Notes under the pieces: model-generated
Database searches by the model: none
What the model saw: the letters and a program-made list of their open reading frames with translations, nothing else
What the model was told of the DNA's origin: nothing
Part shown: in pieces, positions 22,802 through 31,106 of the stretch
How positions within the stretch are numbered: the first letter of the stretch is position 1
Layout of the letters: each line of letters begins with the position of its first letter
Position numbers and translations under genes: made by a program
DNA from: Changshengia sp963803165
GTDB lineage: Bacteria > Chloroflexota > Dormibacteria > Aeolococcales > Aeolococcaceae
DNA length: 64,000 bases
Direction of reading: 5' to 3'
Assembly: GCA_963803165.1 (NCBI GenBank)
Contig: CAWDLK010000003.1
Span: 124,001 to 188,000 of the forward strand

Positions 22802-24367
22802 GTGACCGGGCACGCGAGCCGGATCGGGCGCGACCCCCGGGGCTTCACCCCCCAGGGTGGCCGCTGGACCCTGGTGGCGGTCTGCGCCGCGACCTTCATG
22901 CTGCTCGTGGACATCACGATCGTGCAGGTCGCGCTGCCCACCATGCAGCGGTCGCTCAACGCCAGCTTCACCGACCTGCAGTGGGTCATCTCCGCGTACG
23001 CGCTGAGCCTCTCGGCGCTGCTGCTCACCATGGGCTCGCTGGCCGACCGCTTCGGACGCCAGCGCGTCTTCGTGGCCGGGATCGCCGTCTTCACCCTCTC
23101 GTCGCTGGCCTGCGGGCTGGCCCCCAGCGCCGGCGTGCTGATCGCCGCCCGGGCCGTCCAGGGCGTCGGCGGCGCCGCGCTCTTCGCCACCGGCCTCTCG
23201 CTGATCGGACAGGACTTCTCGGGCCGGCAGCGCGCCACCGCGATCGCCCTCTGGGGGGCAACCGTCGGCGGCGCCGTGGCGGTCGGACCCCTGCTCGGCG
23301 GGCTCCTCACCAGCGGCCTAGGATGGCGGTGGATCTTCTTCGTCAACGTTCCCGTCGGCGTCCTCACCCTGGGCGTCTCCCTGCTGCGGGTGGGCAACGT
23401 GCGAGACCCTCAGGCAACCCGGGTGGACCTGCTCGGGCTGGCCACCTTCTCGGCGTCCCTCTTCCTCCTCGTCTTCGAACTCACCGAGGGCAGCGGCGAC
23501 GGATGGGGCAGCCCGGTCGTGCTCACCCTGCTCGGGTCGGCCGCCGTGCTCATGGTGGCCTTCGTCCTGGTCGAGCGCGCTCAGCGCCGCCCCATGCTCG
23601 ACCTGGCGCTCTTCCGGAACCCGAGCTTCGTCGGCGTCTCCCTCACCACCTTCTGCATCGGCGGCGGCATGTTCGCCCTGCTGCCCTTCCTCACCCTCTA
23701 CCTCCAGAACTACCTCGGCCTCTCCCCTCTCCAGGGCGGCCTTCGCCTGCTGCCCATGACCCTGCTCGCCTTCTTCGTCCCCCTGGCCAGCCGCCGCGCC
23801 ACCGAGCGCGCCGCTCCCGGGCGAGTGCTGGCCCTGGGGCTCCTCCTCTGCGCCGGCGGCCTGGCGCTGATGCAGCTGATCGGGACCGGGTCCGAGTGGA
23901 CGCTGCTCGTCCCCGGGCTCGTGGTCGGCGGGCTCGGCATCGGCCTGGCCAACCCCGCGATCGCCAGGATCGCCCTCGGCGTGGTGCCGCGCGAGCGCAG
24001 CGGGATGGCCTCCGGAATCAGCAACACCTTCCGCACCGGTGGGCTGGCGGTCGGGATCGCCGCTCTCGGCGCCATCTACCAGCAATCGATCTCGTCGTCG
24101 CTCGGCCTGTCACTCGGACACGCGGCACCGGGGCTCGCGGCCGCGGTCGCGGCCGGCGGCGTGCGCAGCGCCGGCGGCCACCCCGCGATCGTCGCCGCGG
24201 CGGGCGCGGCCCTGGCGTCGGGCACGAGGGAGCTCTTCCTCATCGGCACCCTGGCCCTGCTCGCGGGCGCGGCCTTCGCCGTGATGGTCCGTGCCCGTGA
24301 CTTCCAGCGGGCCGCCGCGGTCACGGAGATGCCGCAGCAGGTCGAGGCGGAGGCACTGCCGGCATGA
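22802..24367 (+). CDS. MFS exporter, DHA2 (EmrB/QacA) family
   Basis: A 521-residue transporter with about 14 hydrophobic helices. The family motifs are present: LVDITIVQVALPTM in helix 1 (the D-x-T-x-VN-x-ALP motif C1), GSLADRFGRQRVFVAG (motif A) and RAVQGVGGAALFATGLSLI with GATVGGAVAVGPLLGG (motif C). Members export drugs or lipids using the proton gradient. GTG 22802 has a strong GGAGGGGAGGGG site; ATG 22760, overlapping the hemerythrin stop, is an alternative. The stop overlaps the ubiA-like ATG, so the two are translationally coupled. The cargo might be a prenylated product of the neighbour; this is inference. Confidence 0.88.
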   Translation: MTGHASRIGRDPRGFTPQGGRWTLVAVCAATFMLLVDITIVQVALPTMQRSLNASFTDLQWVISAYALSLSALLLTMGSLADRFGRQRVFVAGIAVFTLSSLACGLAPSAGVLIAARAVQGVGGAALFATGLSLIGQDFSGRQRATAIALWGATVGGAVAVGPLLGGLLTSGLGWRWIFFVNVPVGVLTLGVSLLRVGNVRDPQATRVDLLGLATFSASLFLLVFELTEGSGDGWGSPVVLTLLGSAAVLMVAFVLVERAQRRPMLDLALFRNPSFVGVSLTTFCIGGGMFALLPFLTLYLQNYLGLSPLQGGLRLLPMTLLAFFVPLASRRATERAAPGRVLALGLLLCAGGLALMQLIGTGSEWTLLVPGLVVGGLGIGLANPAIARIALGVVPRERSGMASGISNTFRTGGLAVGIAALGAIYQQSISSSLGLSLGHAAPGLAAAVAAGGVRSAGGHPAIVAAAGAALASGTRELFLIGTLALLAGAAFAVMVRARDFQRAAAVTEMPQQVEAEALPA

Positions 24368-25293
24368 TCGCCGGCGCCGCGGGCCCGGACGCCCGGGGGC
24401 GTCGCGGGTCCGAGACCGTGAGCCCCGCGCACCCGGGCCCGATGCCGGAGCCGGCGCTCGCCCCCCGGACCCTGCCCGCCCGCGGCAGGGCGGCGCTGGC
24501 CCTGCTCCATCCCGGGCCATCGCTGCTGGTCACCGCCTGCTTCGTCGCCGCCGCGGCGGCGACGCGCCATCAGCTCCCCAGCCTCCTGGTGGGCGTGCGC
24601 CTGGCCGGGGTGATGCTGCCCCAGCAGCTCGCCATCGGCGCCCTCAACGACCTCTGCGACCGTGACCTCGACCGGCTCTCCAAGCCGGGCAAACCACTGG
24701 CGAGCGGCGCCATCGGCCCTCCGGTGGCGTGGACGGCGACGGTCGCGGGATTCGCGCTCGCGCTGGCGGCGGCGGCGACCTTCCCCCTCCCCACCCTGCC
24801 GTTCGCCGCCGTCTGCGCGGCCTCGGGCATTGCCTACGACCTCGGGCTGAAGCGCGGCGCGCTCTCCTGGCTCCCCTTCTGGGTGGGGTTCGCCTGCCTG
24901 CCGCTCACCGCGGGCGCCGCCATGGGCCACCTGAGCCTGCGGGTGGCCGTCGCGGCCCCGCCCCTCGCGCTCGCGCTGGCGCTCAGCATCCAGCTCGCCA
25001 ACGCGCTCCCCGACATCGACGCCGACCGCCGAAGCGGCGCGAGGGGCCTGGCCGTCCGCCTCGGACCCGGCTGGTCGCGGCGTCTCAGCCTGGGTCTCGC
25101 GGCGCTGGCGGGGATGGCCGCGGCGGCCGCGGCGCCGCTCCTGGGGCAGCCCGTCCCGGTGGTCGTCCTGGGCGCGCTGCCGCTCGTCGCGATCTCGACG
25201 GGACTGATGCTGCGACCCCTCCCGCGGCCCTTCCCGCTGCTGGCCCCGGCGGTGGCGGTGCTCGCCGCCGTCTGGCTCCTGGCCCTGCCCTGA
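24364..25293 (+). CDS. UbiA-family prenyltransferase
   Basis: A 309-residue membrane protein with about eight helices. The first Asp-rich motif is NDLCDRDLDRLSKPGKPLASG, matching NDxxDxxxD with the KP-x-R/KPL-x-SG continuation, and the second is LANALPDIDADRRSGARGLAVRLG, matching Dx(E/D)xD with a following GxRTLAVRLG. Both bind Mg-diphosphate of a prenyl donor. The acceptor (quinone ring, haem, sugar or other) cannot be inferred. The N-terminal 40 residues are Pro/Arg-rich. Its ATG overlaps the MFS stop. A strong hairpin follows the gene. Confidence 0.88.
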   Translation: MIAGAAGPDARGRRGSETVSPAHPGPMPEPALAPRTLPARGRAALALLHPGPSLLVTACFVAAAAATRHQLPSLLVGVRLAGVMLPQQLAIGALNDLCDRDLDRLSKPGKPLASGAIGPPVAWTATVAGFALALAAAATFPLPTLPFAAVCAASGIAYDLGLKRGALSWLPFWVGFACLPLTAGAAMGHLSLRVAVAAPPLALALALSIQLANALPDIDADRRSGARGLAVRLGPGWSRRLSLGLAALAGMAAAAAAPLLGQPVPVVVLGALPLVAISTGLMLRPLPRPFPLLAPAVAVLAAVWLLALP

Positions 25294-25310
25294 GCCCGGC
25301 GAGAGAGCCT

Positions 25311-25343
25311 CGGGGTGGGACGGCGACCCGCCGCCCCACCCCG
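25311..25343. terminator. Bidirectional terminator hairpin between the ubiA-like and YCII genes
   Basis: CGGGGTGGG-A-CGGCG pairs with CGCCG-C-CCCACCCCG around a three-base loop, giving 14 base pairs with one internal mismatch. It sits between two convergent genes. Confidence 0.8.
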
Positions 25344-25347
25344 GCCG

Positions 25348-25665
25348 TCACATGACGTCGAAGGTCTCCGCCACCTCGATACTGGCCCCGCCCTGGAGCA
25401 CGGGGCACCCCTTGGCGAGCGCCACAGCGGCGTCGAGGCTCTCCGCCTCGAGCAGGCTGTAGCCGCTGACCGGGTTGGCGCCGCCCCCGTGCGAGACGGC
25501 CCCATCCGGCGCGACGGTGCGGGCCTGGGAGACCGGGTTCCCCGGGTCCTTCAGCGCCCCGCCCACCGACTGGAACCAGGCCCCCCAGGCGGCCATCACC
25601 TTGGCCTGCTCCTCCTGGGCCTCCGGCATGCCGCCCCCGTGATAGGCAAGCAGAAACTTCGCCAT
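25348..25665 (-). CDS. YCII-related (DGPF) domain protein
   Basis: A 105-residue protein with the YCII/DGPF ferredoxin-like fold: MAKFLLAYHGG, a helix EEQAKVMAAWGAWFQSVG, GNPVSQARTV, and SGYSLLEAESLDAAVALAKGCPVLQGGASIEV. This matches small proteins often linked to extracytoplasmic sigma factors, though none is adjacent here. AAGGAGGG lies six to seven bases before the ATG, which fixes the start. Function of the family is mostly unknown. Confidence 0.85.
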   Translation of the reverse strand: MAKFLLAYHGGGMPEAQEEQAKVMAAWGAWFQSVGGALKDPGNPVSQARTVAPDGAVSHGGGANPVSGYSLLEAESLDAAVALAKGCPVLQGGASIEVAETFDVM

Positions 25666-25815
25666 GGATGCGCCCTCCTTCTCACTGCCGCGCCAGCCGC
25701 ACGTGGGGGCTCTCGTGTCCACGCGCCGTACGCGTTCCGGTGTGCTGGCCTCAACGGTGTCATGTCCGAGGCCGGCGGTCAACCGCCGCCTCTCCTCGAA
25801 GAGCGCACACGCCGT

Positions 25816-25855
25816 TCACACGTCGGTGTGACACTCCTCGCATCAGCCCTAGGAT
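25816..25855 (+). promoter_or_regulatory. Operator dyad and -10 element of the OmpR-type regulator
   Basis: TCACAC-GTCG-GTGTGA (25816-25831) is a 6-bp inverted repeat lying where the -35 region would be. TAGGAT (25850-25855) follows 17 bases after a TGTGAC hexamer and is six bases from the ATG at 25862, so the transcript is probably leaderless. Self-regulation is likely but inferred. Confidence 0.5.
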
Positions 25856-25861
25856 GCCGCC

Positions 25862-26552
25862 ATGACCACCGTGCTCGTCGTCGACGATCAGCCGGACATC
25901 GTCCGGCTGGTCCGCGACTACCTGGAGCGGGCGGGCTTCGACGTCCTCGCCGCCGGCGATGGTGAGCAGGCGCTGCAGGTCGCCCGCCGCACCCGGCCGG
26001 ACCTGGTGATCCTCGACCTCGGGCTGCCCGGTCTCGACGGCCTCGACGTCGCCCGAGCGCTCCGCCGCGACGGCGACGTCCCGATCATCATGCTCACCGC
26101 GCGCACCGAGGAGACCGACCGGGTGGCCGGTCTCGAGCTCGGCGCCGACGACTACGTGACCAAGCCGTTCAGCGCCCGCGAGATGGTGGCCCGGGTGCGC
26201 GCGGTGCTGCGGCGGAGCAGCGGCGCCCGCGCCGAGCAGGAGGTGGTGCGGGTGGGCGGCACGCTGACCCTCGACGCACCGCGGATGGAGACCACGGTCG
26301 AGGGGCGCCACGTCACCCTCACCCCGACCGAGTTCCAGCTCCTCCTCCACATGGCCCGCCAGCCGGGCCGGGTGTTCACACGGGCCCAGCTCCTCGACGC
26401 GGTCCACGGCGTCGCCGTCGAGTTCCTACGAGCGAGCCATCGACGCCCACGTCAAGAACATCCGGCGCAAGATCGAGCGCGATCCCCGCGCACCCCGGCT
26501 GCTCCAGACGGTGTTCGGCGTCGGGTACCGCCTCACGGACGCGGAGCGGTGA
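25862..26552 (+). pseudogene. OmpR-family response regulator interrupted by a one-base frameshift
   Basis: The receiver domain is complete (VVDDQPD, Asp52 in LVILDLGLPG, Thr in LTART, Lys in TKPF). The winged-helix output domain is intact up to LLDAVHGVAVE. There an extra T in the run at 26423-26424 shifts the frame; reading on with one base removed restores SYERAIDAHVKNIRRKIE and then VFGVGYRL, the normal recognition helix and wing, ending at TGA 26552. As sequenced, the first frame does not stop but continues in frame into the histidine kinase gene to 27673. Either the base is an assembly error, the gene is broken, or a fused product is made. Confidence 0.75.
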
Positions 26553-27673
26553 GCGCCCTCCCGCCGCGCGACGCCCGGGGTCGGGAGCGGAGGGGACGCC
26601 CCCGCCCGCCCTGGTGGCCGGAGGACACGCCCTTCCCGCCTCGGGGCGGCCACCGCGCGCACGGCGACGCGCCCCGCATCGCCCGGCGCGCCGGCTGCTG
26701 TGCCGGCTGCGCCCTGCTCACCCTGCTCGCCGCGATCTCCACCCTCGTCTGGCTGCTGCTCGGCGCCCTCGGCCTGGTCGGCTCGAAGGGGCTGACCACG
26801 GCGATCGTCGCCGCCGCGCTGGGACTCTTCGTGGTCGCGGTGGCGGCCGTCGCGCTCACCCTCCGCCGGGTCGCGCCCCCGGTGAGCGGCCTGGTCCGCG
26901 CCGCCCGCCAGGTCGAGTCCGGCGACTACTCCGGGAGGGTGCCGGTCCGGGGTCCCGGCGAGGTGCGCCTGCTCGCGCGCAGCTTCAACGCGATGAGCGC
27001 CCGCCTCGAGGCCGAGCAGAGCCGGCGCCAGTCGGTGCTCGCCGACCTGGCCCACGAGCTGCGCACCCCGCTCACGGTGATCCGCAGCCAGGCCGAGGCG
27101 ATCGCCGACGGGGTCAACCCCGCCGACGAGGAGCACATCGCCCCGATCATCGCCGCCACCCGCGCCCTGGAGTCACTCGCCGACGACCTCCGCACCCTGA
27201 GCCTCGCGGAGGCGGGCGGCCTCCACCTCGAGCGCGAGCCCGTCGAGCTCTCGGTGCTCGTCAACGAGACCGTCGAGGCGTTCCGTGCCGAGGCGGACCG
27301 GGCCGGCGTCCGGCTCGAGGTCGGAACGCTCCCCGACCTGCCCCCGCTCGACGCCGACCCCGCCCGCCTCCGCCGCGTCCTCGGCAACCTCATCGCCAAC
27401 GCCCTCGCCCACACCGGGCGCGGGGGCACGGTGCGCGTGGAGCTGAGCGCGTCCCCGAACGCGGTCACCCTCACGGTGCGCGACGACGGCAGCGGGATGC
27501 CCGCGGAGCTGCTGCCCCGGGTCTTCGACCGCTTCGTCAAGGGGCCCGGCTCGCCCGGCTCCGGCCTGGGGCTGGCCATCGTCCGCGACATCGTCGAGGC
27601 CCACGGGGGCACCGCCTCCGCCACCAGCACCGAGGGGATGGGAACCTCGATCGAGATCAGGCTGCCCGCCTGA
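26549..27673 (+). CDS. Sensor histidine kinase, HAMP/HisKA type
   Basis: A 374-residue kinase. A 40-residue Arg/Pro-rich N-terminus precedes two hydrophobic helices (about 52-77 and 83-106) with almost no extracytoplasmic loop. HAMP covers about 107-160 (PVSGLVRAARQVESGDYSGRV). SVLADLAHELRTPLTVIRSQ is the HisKA box with His169. The ATPase has NLIANALAHTGRG, VRDDGSGMP, VFDRFVKG and GSGLGLAIVRDIVEAHGG. GTG 26549 overlaps the regulator stop (GTGA), showing the intended coupling. The small sensor suggests detection of a membrane signal. Its 3' end overlaps the convergent PanE-like gene by 17 bases. Confidence 0.92.
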   Translation: MSALPPRDARGRERRGRPRPPWWPEDTPFPPRGGHRAHGDAPRIARRAGCCAGCALLTLLAAISTLVWLLLGALGLVGSKGLTTAIVAAALGLFVVAVAAVALTLRRVAPPVSGLVRAARQVESGDYSGRVPVRGPGEVRLLARSFNAMSARLEAEQSRRQSVLADLAHELRTPLTVIRSQAEAIADGVNPADEEHIAPIIAATRALESLADDLRTLSLAEAGGLHLEREPVELSVLVNETVEAFRAEADRAGVRLEVGTLPDLPPLDADPARLRRVLGNLIANALAHTGRGGTVRVELSASPNAVTLTVRDDGSGMPAELLPRVFDRFVKGPGSPGSGLGLAIVRDIVEAHGGTASATSTEGMGTSIEIRLPA

Positions 27674-28637
27674 CCAGGGCGAGGACCTCGCTCTCCGTCA
27701 TCGCCCCGGGAGGCACCCGGTCGCGCGCCATCCGGTTGGCGAGCCGCTGCAGGGTGGCGTTGGCCGGGGTGGGGACGCCATGGAGGCGCCCGAGCAGCGC
27801 GATCTCGCCGTTGAGGTAGTCGGCCTCGATGCTGCCGGTCCCACGGGTCAGGCTCTGCCAGGACGACCCGCCGCCCCGGACCCGGCCGGCGACGGGGCGA
27901 ACCGAGAGCAGGTCGCCGCGGCGAGCGGCGTCCTCCGCGGGCGAGGCGTGGGCGATCCCCGCGGCGCTGAGCACCGCCTCGCCCTCGCGACCCACCATCC
28001 GGGCCAGCTCGCCGCGACCCGTCCGGGGGCCGCAGACCGCCTCGACGGCATTGCCCAGGTTGACCAGCAGCTTGGCGTACTTCCAGCGCATGACGTCCGC
28101 GACCGCCCGCGAGCTGAAGGCGGCGGCGCCCAGCGCCGTAGCGATCTCCTCGGCCAGGGCGCCGGCGCCACTCGGATAGCGACCGACGTCGAGGATGCCG
28201 GGGCAGGGCAGCGACTCGGCCTCGACCACCCCGGGGGCGAGATGGGTGGCGGGGCTGATCACGCACATGCCGAGGGTGTCCTCGAAACGGCGCAGCGCGG
28301 CCCGCTCGTTGGCGACCCCGTTCTGGGCGCAGACGACGGCCAGCGACGGCGGAGCCACCGCAGCGAGGGCGTCCAGCGCCGCCTCGGTGTCCTGGGACTT
28401 CATCCCCAGGAGGACGGCGTCGTCGTCGCGCCACGAGATCTCACCCGGTGCCGCCGCCACCTCGACCCGGACGGTGAACGCCCCCTCCGGCGTCCGCACG
28501 ACCAGGCCATCGCGCCGGATCGCCGCCAGGTGCTCGCCGCGGGCGATGGCCGCGACCTCGAACCCGGCACGGTGGAGGAAGCCCGCGATCACCCCGCCGA
28601 TCGCGCCGACCCCGAAGACGACGTAGCGGCGAGCCAC
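27657..28637 (-). CDS. Ketopantoate reductase-family oxidoreductase (PanE/ApbA)
   Basis: A 326-residue protein with an N-terminal NADP-binding fold YVVFGVGAIGGVIAGFLHRAGF (G-x-GAIG motif), LGMKSQDTEAAL and VVCAQNGVAN (the catalytic-domain KxxxxxxA and QNG motifs), then a C-terminal helical domain with the conserved Lys in MRWKYAKLLVNLGNAVEA. Family members reduce 2-oxo acids such as ketopantoate for coenzyme A synthesis, but many relatives have other substrates, so panE is not assigned. TATCCT seven bases before GTG 28637 and the absence of a ribosome site suggest a leaderless mRNA. Confidence 0.85.
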   Translation of the reverse strand: MARRYVVFGVGAIGGVIAGFLHRAGFEVAAIARGEHLAAIRRDGLVVRTPEGAFTVRVEVAAAPGEISWRDDDAVLLGMKSQDTEAALDALAAVAPPSLAVVCAQNGVANERAALRRFEDTLGMCVISPATHLAPGVVEAESLPCPGILDVGRYPSGAGALAEEIATALGAAAFSSRAVADVMRWKYAKLLVNLGNAVEAVCGPRTGRGELARMVGREGEAVLSAAGIAHASPAEDAARRGDLLSVRPVAGRVRGGGSSWQSLTRGTGSIEADYLNGEIALLGRLHGVPTPANATLQRLANRMARDRVPPGAMTESEVLALVRRAA

Positions 28638-28793
28638 GCCGCCGAGGATAGCAACCGGGTTGCGGCGCCGGCCCCGGCCCAGGTGCCGTGATGGACGGTC
28701 TCACGCTCGGCGTCCCCCGCCTCGCCGATCGCAATAGGGCTCAATTACCCGACGCTGATGAGCACTTTGCAGGATCGATGAGGTACCCTGAAG

Positions 28794-28827
28794 TCAGGTC
28801 TTTCCGGGACTTTCGCCCCGGGCCTGA
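28794..28827 (+). ncRNA. 5' leader hairpin before the lipoprotein gene
   Basis: TCAGG-(TCTTT)-CCGGG pairs with CCCGG-(G)-CCTGA around an eight-base loop, 18 bases before the ATG at 28845. The bulge in one arm makes it unlike a plain terminator. It may control translation of the lipoprotein; no known riboswitch class was recognised. Confidence 0.35.
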
Positions 28828-28844
28828 CACCTGAAGGGGGGCCA

Positions 28845-29408
28845 ATGTCTCATCGAATCACCCTTCCGTCGCTGCTGGCGGGCGCGATCGCCGTCGTCGC
28901 CTTGGCCGCCTGCGGCACCAGCAGCGCTCCCAGCTCCTCGTCGAGCGGCTCGAGCCCCGCCTCCGGGTCGTCGGGCTCGGGCGGCTCCATCAGCGCCAGC
29001 TCGTGCCCCTCGGCGTCCACCGTCGGCAGCGCCCTCGGCGCGACCGTCGGCAGCCCGACCACCGTCAACGAGGCCACCGGCGACCTGCCCTCGGGCGCGA
29101 CCGGGATCGGCTGCTCGTACATCTCGGGGAGCACGGTCGTCGTCGTGGTGCTCGCCTCCGGCGTCCCCTCCAGCTACTTCTCGACCGAGGAGCAGGCGCA
29201 GGAAGCGGACCTGGGCAGCGGCCTCAACATCAGCTACACCCCGATCTCCGGACTGGGCGACCAGGCGGCCTCCTACTCGTACTCGGCCGAGGGCCTCACC
29301 GCCTCCGGCGTGATCGCCCTGAAGGGCAGCAACGTGGTGGGCGTCTTCACCGACGGACTGAGCACCTCCGTCAGCAGCGAGGAGAGCCTCGTCCGCAGCC
29401 TGCTCTGA
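28845..29408 (+). CDS. Secreted Ser-rich lipoprotein, function unknown
   Basis: A 187-residue protein with a typical lipoprotein signal; the lipobox ALAAC puts lipidated Cys at residue 23. A Ser/Gly linker covers residues 24-52. The domain that follows has two Cys residues (ASSCPSASTVG and GIGCSYISG) about 38 residues apart, probably a disulfide, and alternating strands. The layout (SCxxxxxxxVxxALG ... CxY) resembles DUF3558-type actinobacterial lipoproteins, but I cannot confirm this. GGGGGG precedes the ATG. It is anchored outside the membrane. Confidence 0.8.
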   Translation: MSHRITLPSLLAGAIAVVALAACGTSSAPSSSSSGSSPASGSSGSGGSISASSCPSASTVGSALGATVGSPTTVNEATGDLPSGATGIGCSYISGSTVVVVVLASGVPSSYFSTEEQAQEADLGSGLNISYTPISGLGDQAASYSYSAEGLTASGVIALKGSNVVGVFTDGLSTSVSSEESLVRSLL

Positions 29409-29435
29409 GCCGACCTGCACGACCACGCGGCGGGT

Positions 29436-29461
29436 GCGCGCGCCGGCTTGCCGGCGCGCGC
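29436..29461. terminator. Terminator between convergent lipoprotein and MFS genes
   Basis: GCGCGCGCCGGC-TT-GCCGGCGCGCGC is a perfect 12-bp stem with a two-base loop, placed between two gene ends. Confidence 0.75.
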
Positions 29462-29462
29462 C

Positions 29463-31040
29463 TCACCGCGGTCGGCGGCTCCGCGCAGGGAGCGCCGCCA
29501 GCACTACCAGGACCCCCGCCCCGGTGACCCCGAGGGCGGCGAGCATGGCGGTGCGGTTCCCGGTCATGAAGCTGCTGCGGGCGGCGGCCTCCAGCCCGGT
29601 GCCGAGCGGCCCGCCCACGGCGCGGGCGACGGCCAGCGCGCCGCCCAGCGACCCGAGGATGGTCTGAGCCACCGCCCCCGGGATCTGATGGCCGAGCAGG
29701 ACGGGGTTCAGCGCGCCCTGGTAGCGGGTCGAGAGCACGCTGCCGATGACGGCCACGCCGAGCGCCCCACCCACCTGGATGGCGGTGCTGTTGGCCGCCG
29801 AGCCGACCCCCGCGTCGTCGTGGGCCAGGCTGCCGAGCACCGAGTTGGTGGCGGCCGGGATGAGCAGGCCGGCGCCCAGACCGATCAGCAGCATCCCGGG
29901 GAGCGCGGCCAGGTAGGTGACGGTGGAGGTCGCCACCGCCGCCTCCTGGGCCAGCCCGCCGACCAGCAGCAGAAGCCCCGCGGCGGCGGTGAGCTTGGTC
30001 CCGAACCGGCGCACCAGCCATGACGAGACCAGGGCCCCGGCGGCGACCAGCCCCGCGATCGGCAGCAGGCGAAGCCCGGCGCCGAGCGGCGAGTAGCTGA
30101 GGAAGAACTGGAGGAACTGGGTCAGGATGAAGAGGCCGCCGAGCAGCGCGAAGACGCCCAGGCCCACCGCGAGCATCGCCACGCTGAACCGCCGGGAGCT
30201 GAAGTAGCGGAGCGGCAGCATGGGATGGTCGACCCACCGCTCCCAGGTCAGGAAGGCGAGCACCAGGGCCACGCCGCCGGCGAGGGCGCCGACCACCGCC
30301 GGGGAGGACCAGCCGTGGGTCGGGCCCTCGATGATCCCCCAGAGGATGACTCCCAGCCCGCTGATCGAGAGCACCGCGCCGACCGGGTCGGCGGGCCGGG
30401 GGGCGTCGCTCCTCGACTCGGGGACCAGCAGCAGGGTACCGACCAGGCCGGCCACCACCACCGGGACGTTGACCAGGAACACCGACCCCCACCAGAAGTG
30501 GGCGAGCAGCAGCCCGCCGGCGACCGGGCCGATGGCGATGCCGATGCCGATGGTCCCCGCCCACGCGCCGATCGCCCGGGCGCGCTCCGCGGGGTCACGG
30601 AAGATGTCGTTGATGATGGAGAGCCCGGCGGGGATGGTCATCGAGGCACCGGCACCCATCACCCCCCGCCAGACGATCAGCGGGTCGACGCTCCCCGAGA
30701 ACGCGGCGCCCAGCGAGCCGCCGCCGAAGACGACCAGACCGGCGACGAAGAGCCGCTTGCGCCCATAGCGGTCGGCCAGGCTCCCGGAGACGAGCAGCAG
30801 CCCTCCGAAGACCATCGCGTAGGCATCGACGATCCATTGGAGCTGGTCGGTGGTGGCCTGGAGCTTCTCGACCAGGGTGGGCAGGGCGACGTTGAGGATG
30901 GTGTTGTCGAGGTTCACCATCAGCACCGCCACGCAGAGCACCATGAGCGGGACCCAGCGAGGGCGGCGGGCGGCGGAGGGCGCGGCGCCGGTGCCGCCTC
31001 CGGGAGCCGGGGACGCGGCGGCCCCTATATGAGTGTTCAA
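29463..31040 (-). CDS. MFS exporter, DHA2 (EmrB/QacA) family, divergent from TetR
   Basis: A 525-residue transporter with about 14 helices. NLDNTILNVALPTLV is the helix-1 motif of the family, GSLADRYGRKRLFVAGLVV is motif A, and RGVMGAGASMTIPAGLSII with GTIGIGIAIGPVAGG is motif C. The start is TTG 31040; no better start exists before the first helix. A TATGAT -10 element lies 11 bases upstream, so the leader is only a few bases. The gene is divergent from a TetR regulator across 64 bases, so efflux is likely induced by a TetR ligand such as a hydrophobic drug. It is similar to the exporter at 39996-41639. Confidence 0.9.
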   Translation of the reverse strand: MNTHIGAAASPAPGGGTGAAPSAARRPRWVPLMVLCVAVLMVNLDNTILNVALPTLVEKLQATTDQLQWIVDAYAMVFGGLLLVSGSLADRYGRKRLFVAGLVVFGGGSLGAAFSGSVDPLIVWRGVMGAGASMTIPAGLSIINDIFRDPAERARAIGAWAGTIGIGIAIGPVAGGLLLAHFWWGSVFLVNVPVVVAGLVGTLLLVPESRSDAPRPADPVGAVLSISGLGVILWGIIEGPTHGWSSPAVVGALAGGVALVLAFLTWERWVDHPMLPLRYFSSRRFSVAMLAVGLGVFALLGGLFILTQFLQFFLSYSPLGAGLRLLPIAGLVAAGALVSSWLVRRFGTKLTAAAGLLLLVGGLAQEAAVATSTVTYLAALPGMLLIGLGAGLLIPAATNSVLGSLAHDDAGVGSAANSTAIQVGGALGVAVIGSVLSTRYQGALNPVLLGHQIPGAVAQTILGSLGGALAVARAVGGPLGTGLEAAARSSFMTGNRTAMLAALGVTGAGVLVVLAALPARSRRPR

Positions 31041-31051
31041 TTCAAGATACG

Positions 31052-31106
31052 ATCATATCATCCAGCATTCGGTCGGGCAACCCGCTGGACGGTAGAATTG
31101 GACCGT
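31052..31106. promoter_or_regulatory. Divergent promoter/operator region of the exporter-TetR pair
   Basis: TATGAT on the minus strand (31057-31052) serves the exporter; TAGAAT at 31093-31098 serves TetR, six bases before its GTG. Between them TCCAGC (31061-31066) and GCTGGA (31084-31089) form an inverted repeat with a 17-base spacer, and ACGGT/ACCGT (31089-31093, 31102-31106) form another over the TetR start. One or both are probable TetR sites. Confidence 0.5.

Noticed and set aside
29371..30564. Second long minus-strand frame over the first DHA2 exporter
   Set aside because: Frame-shifted translation of the exporter; no motif.
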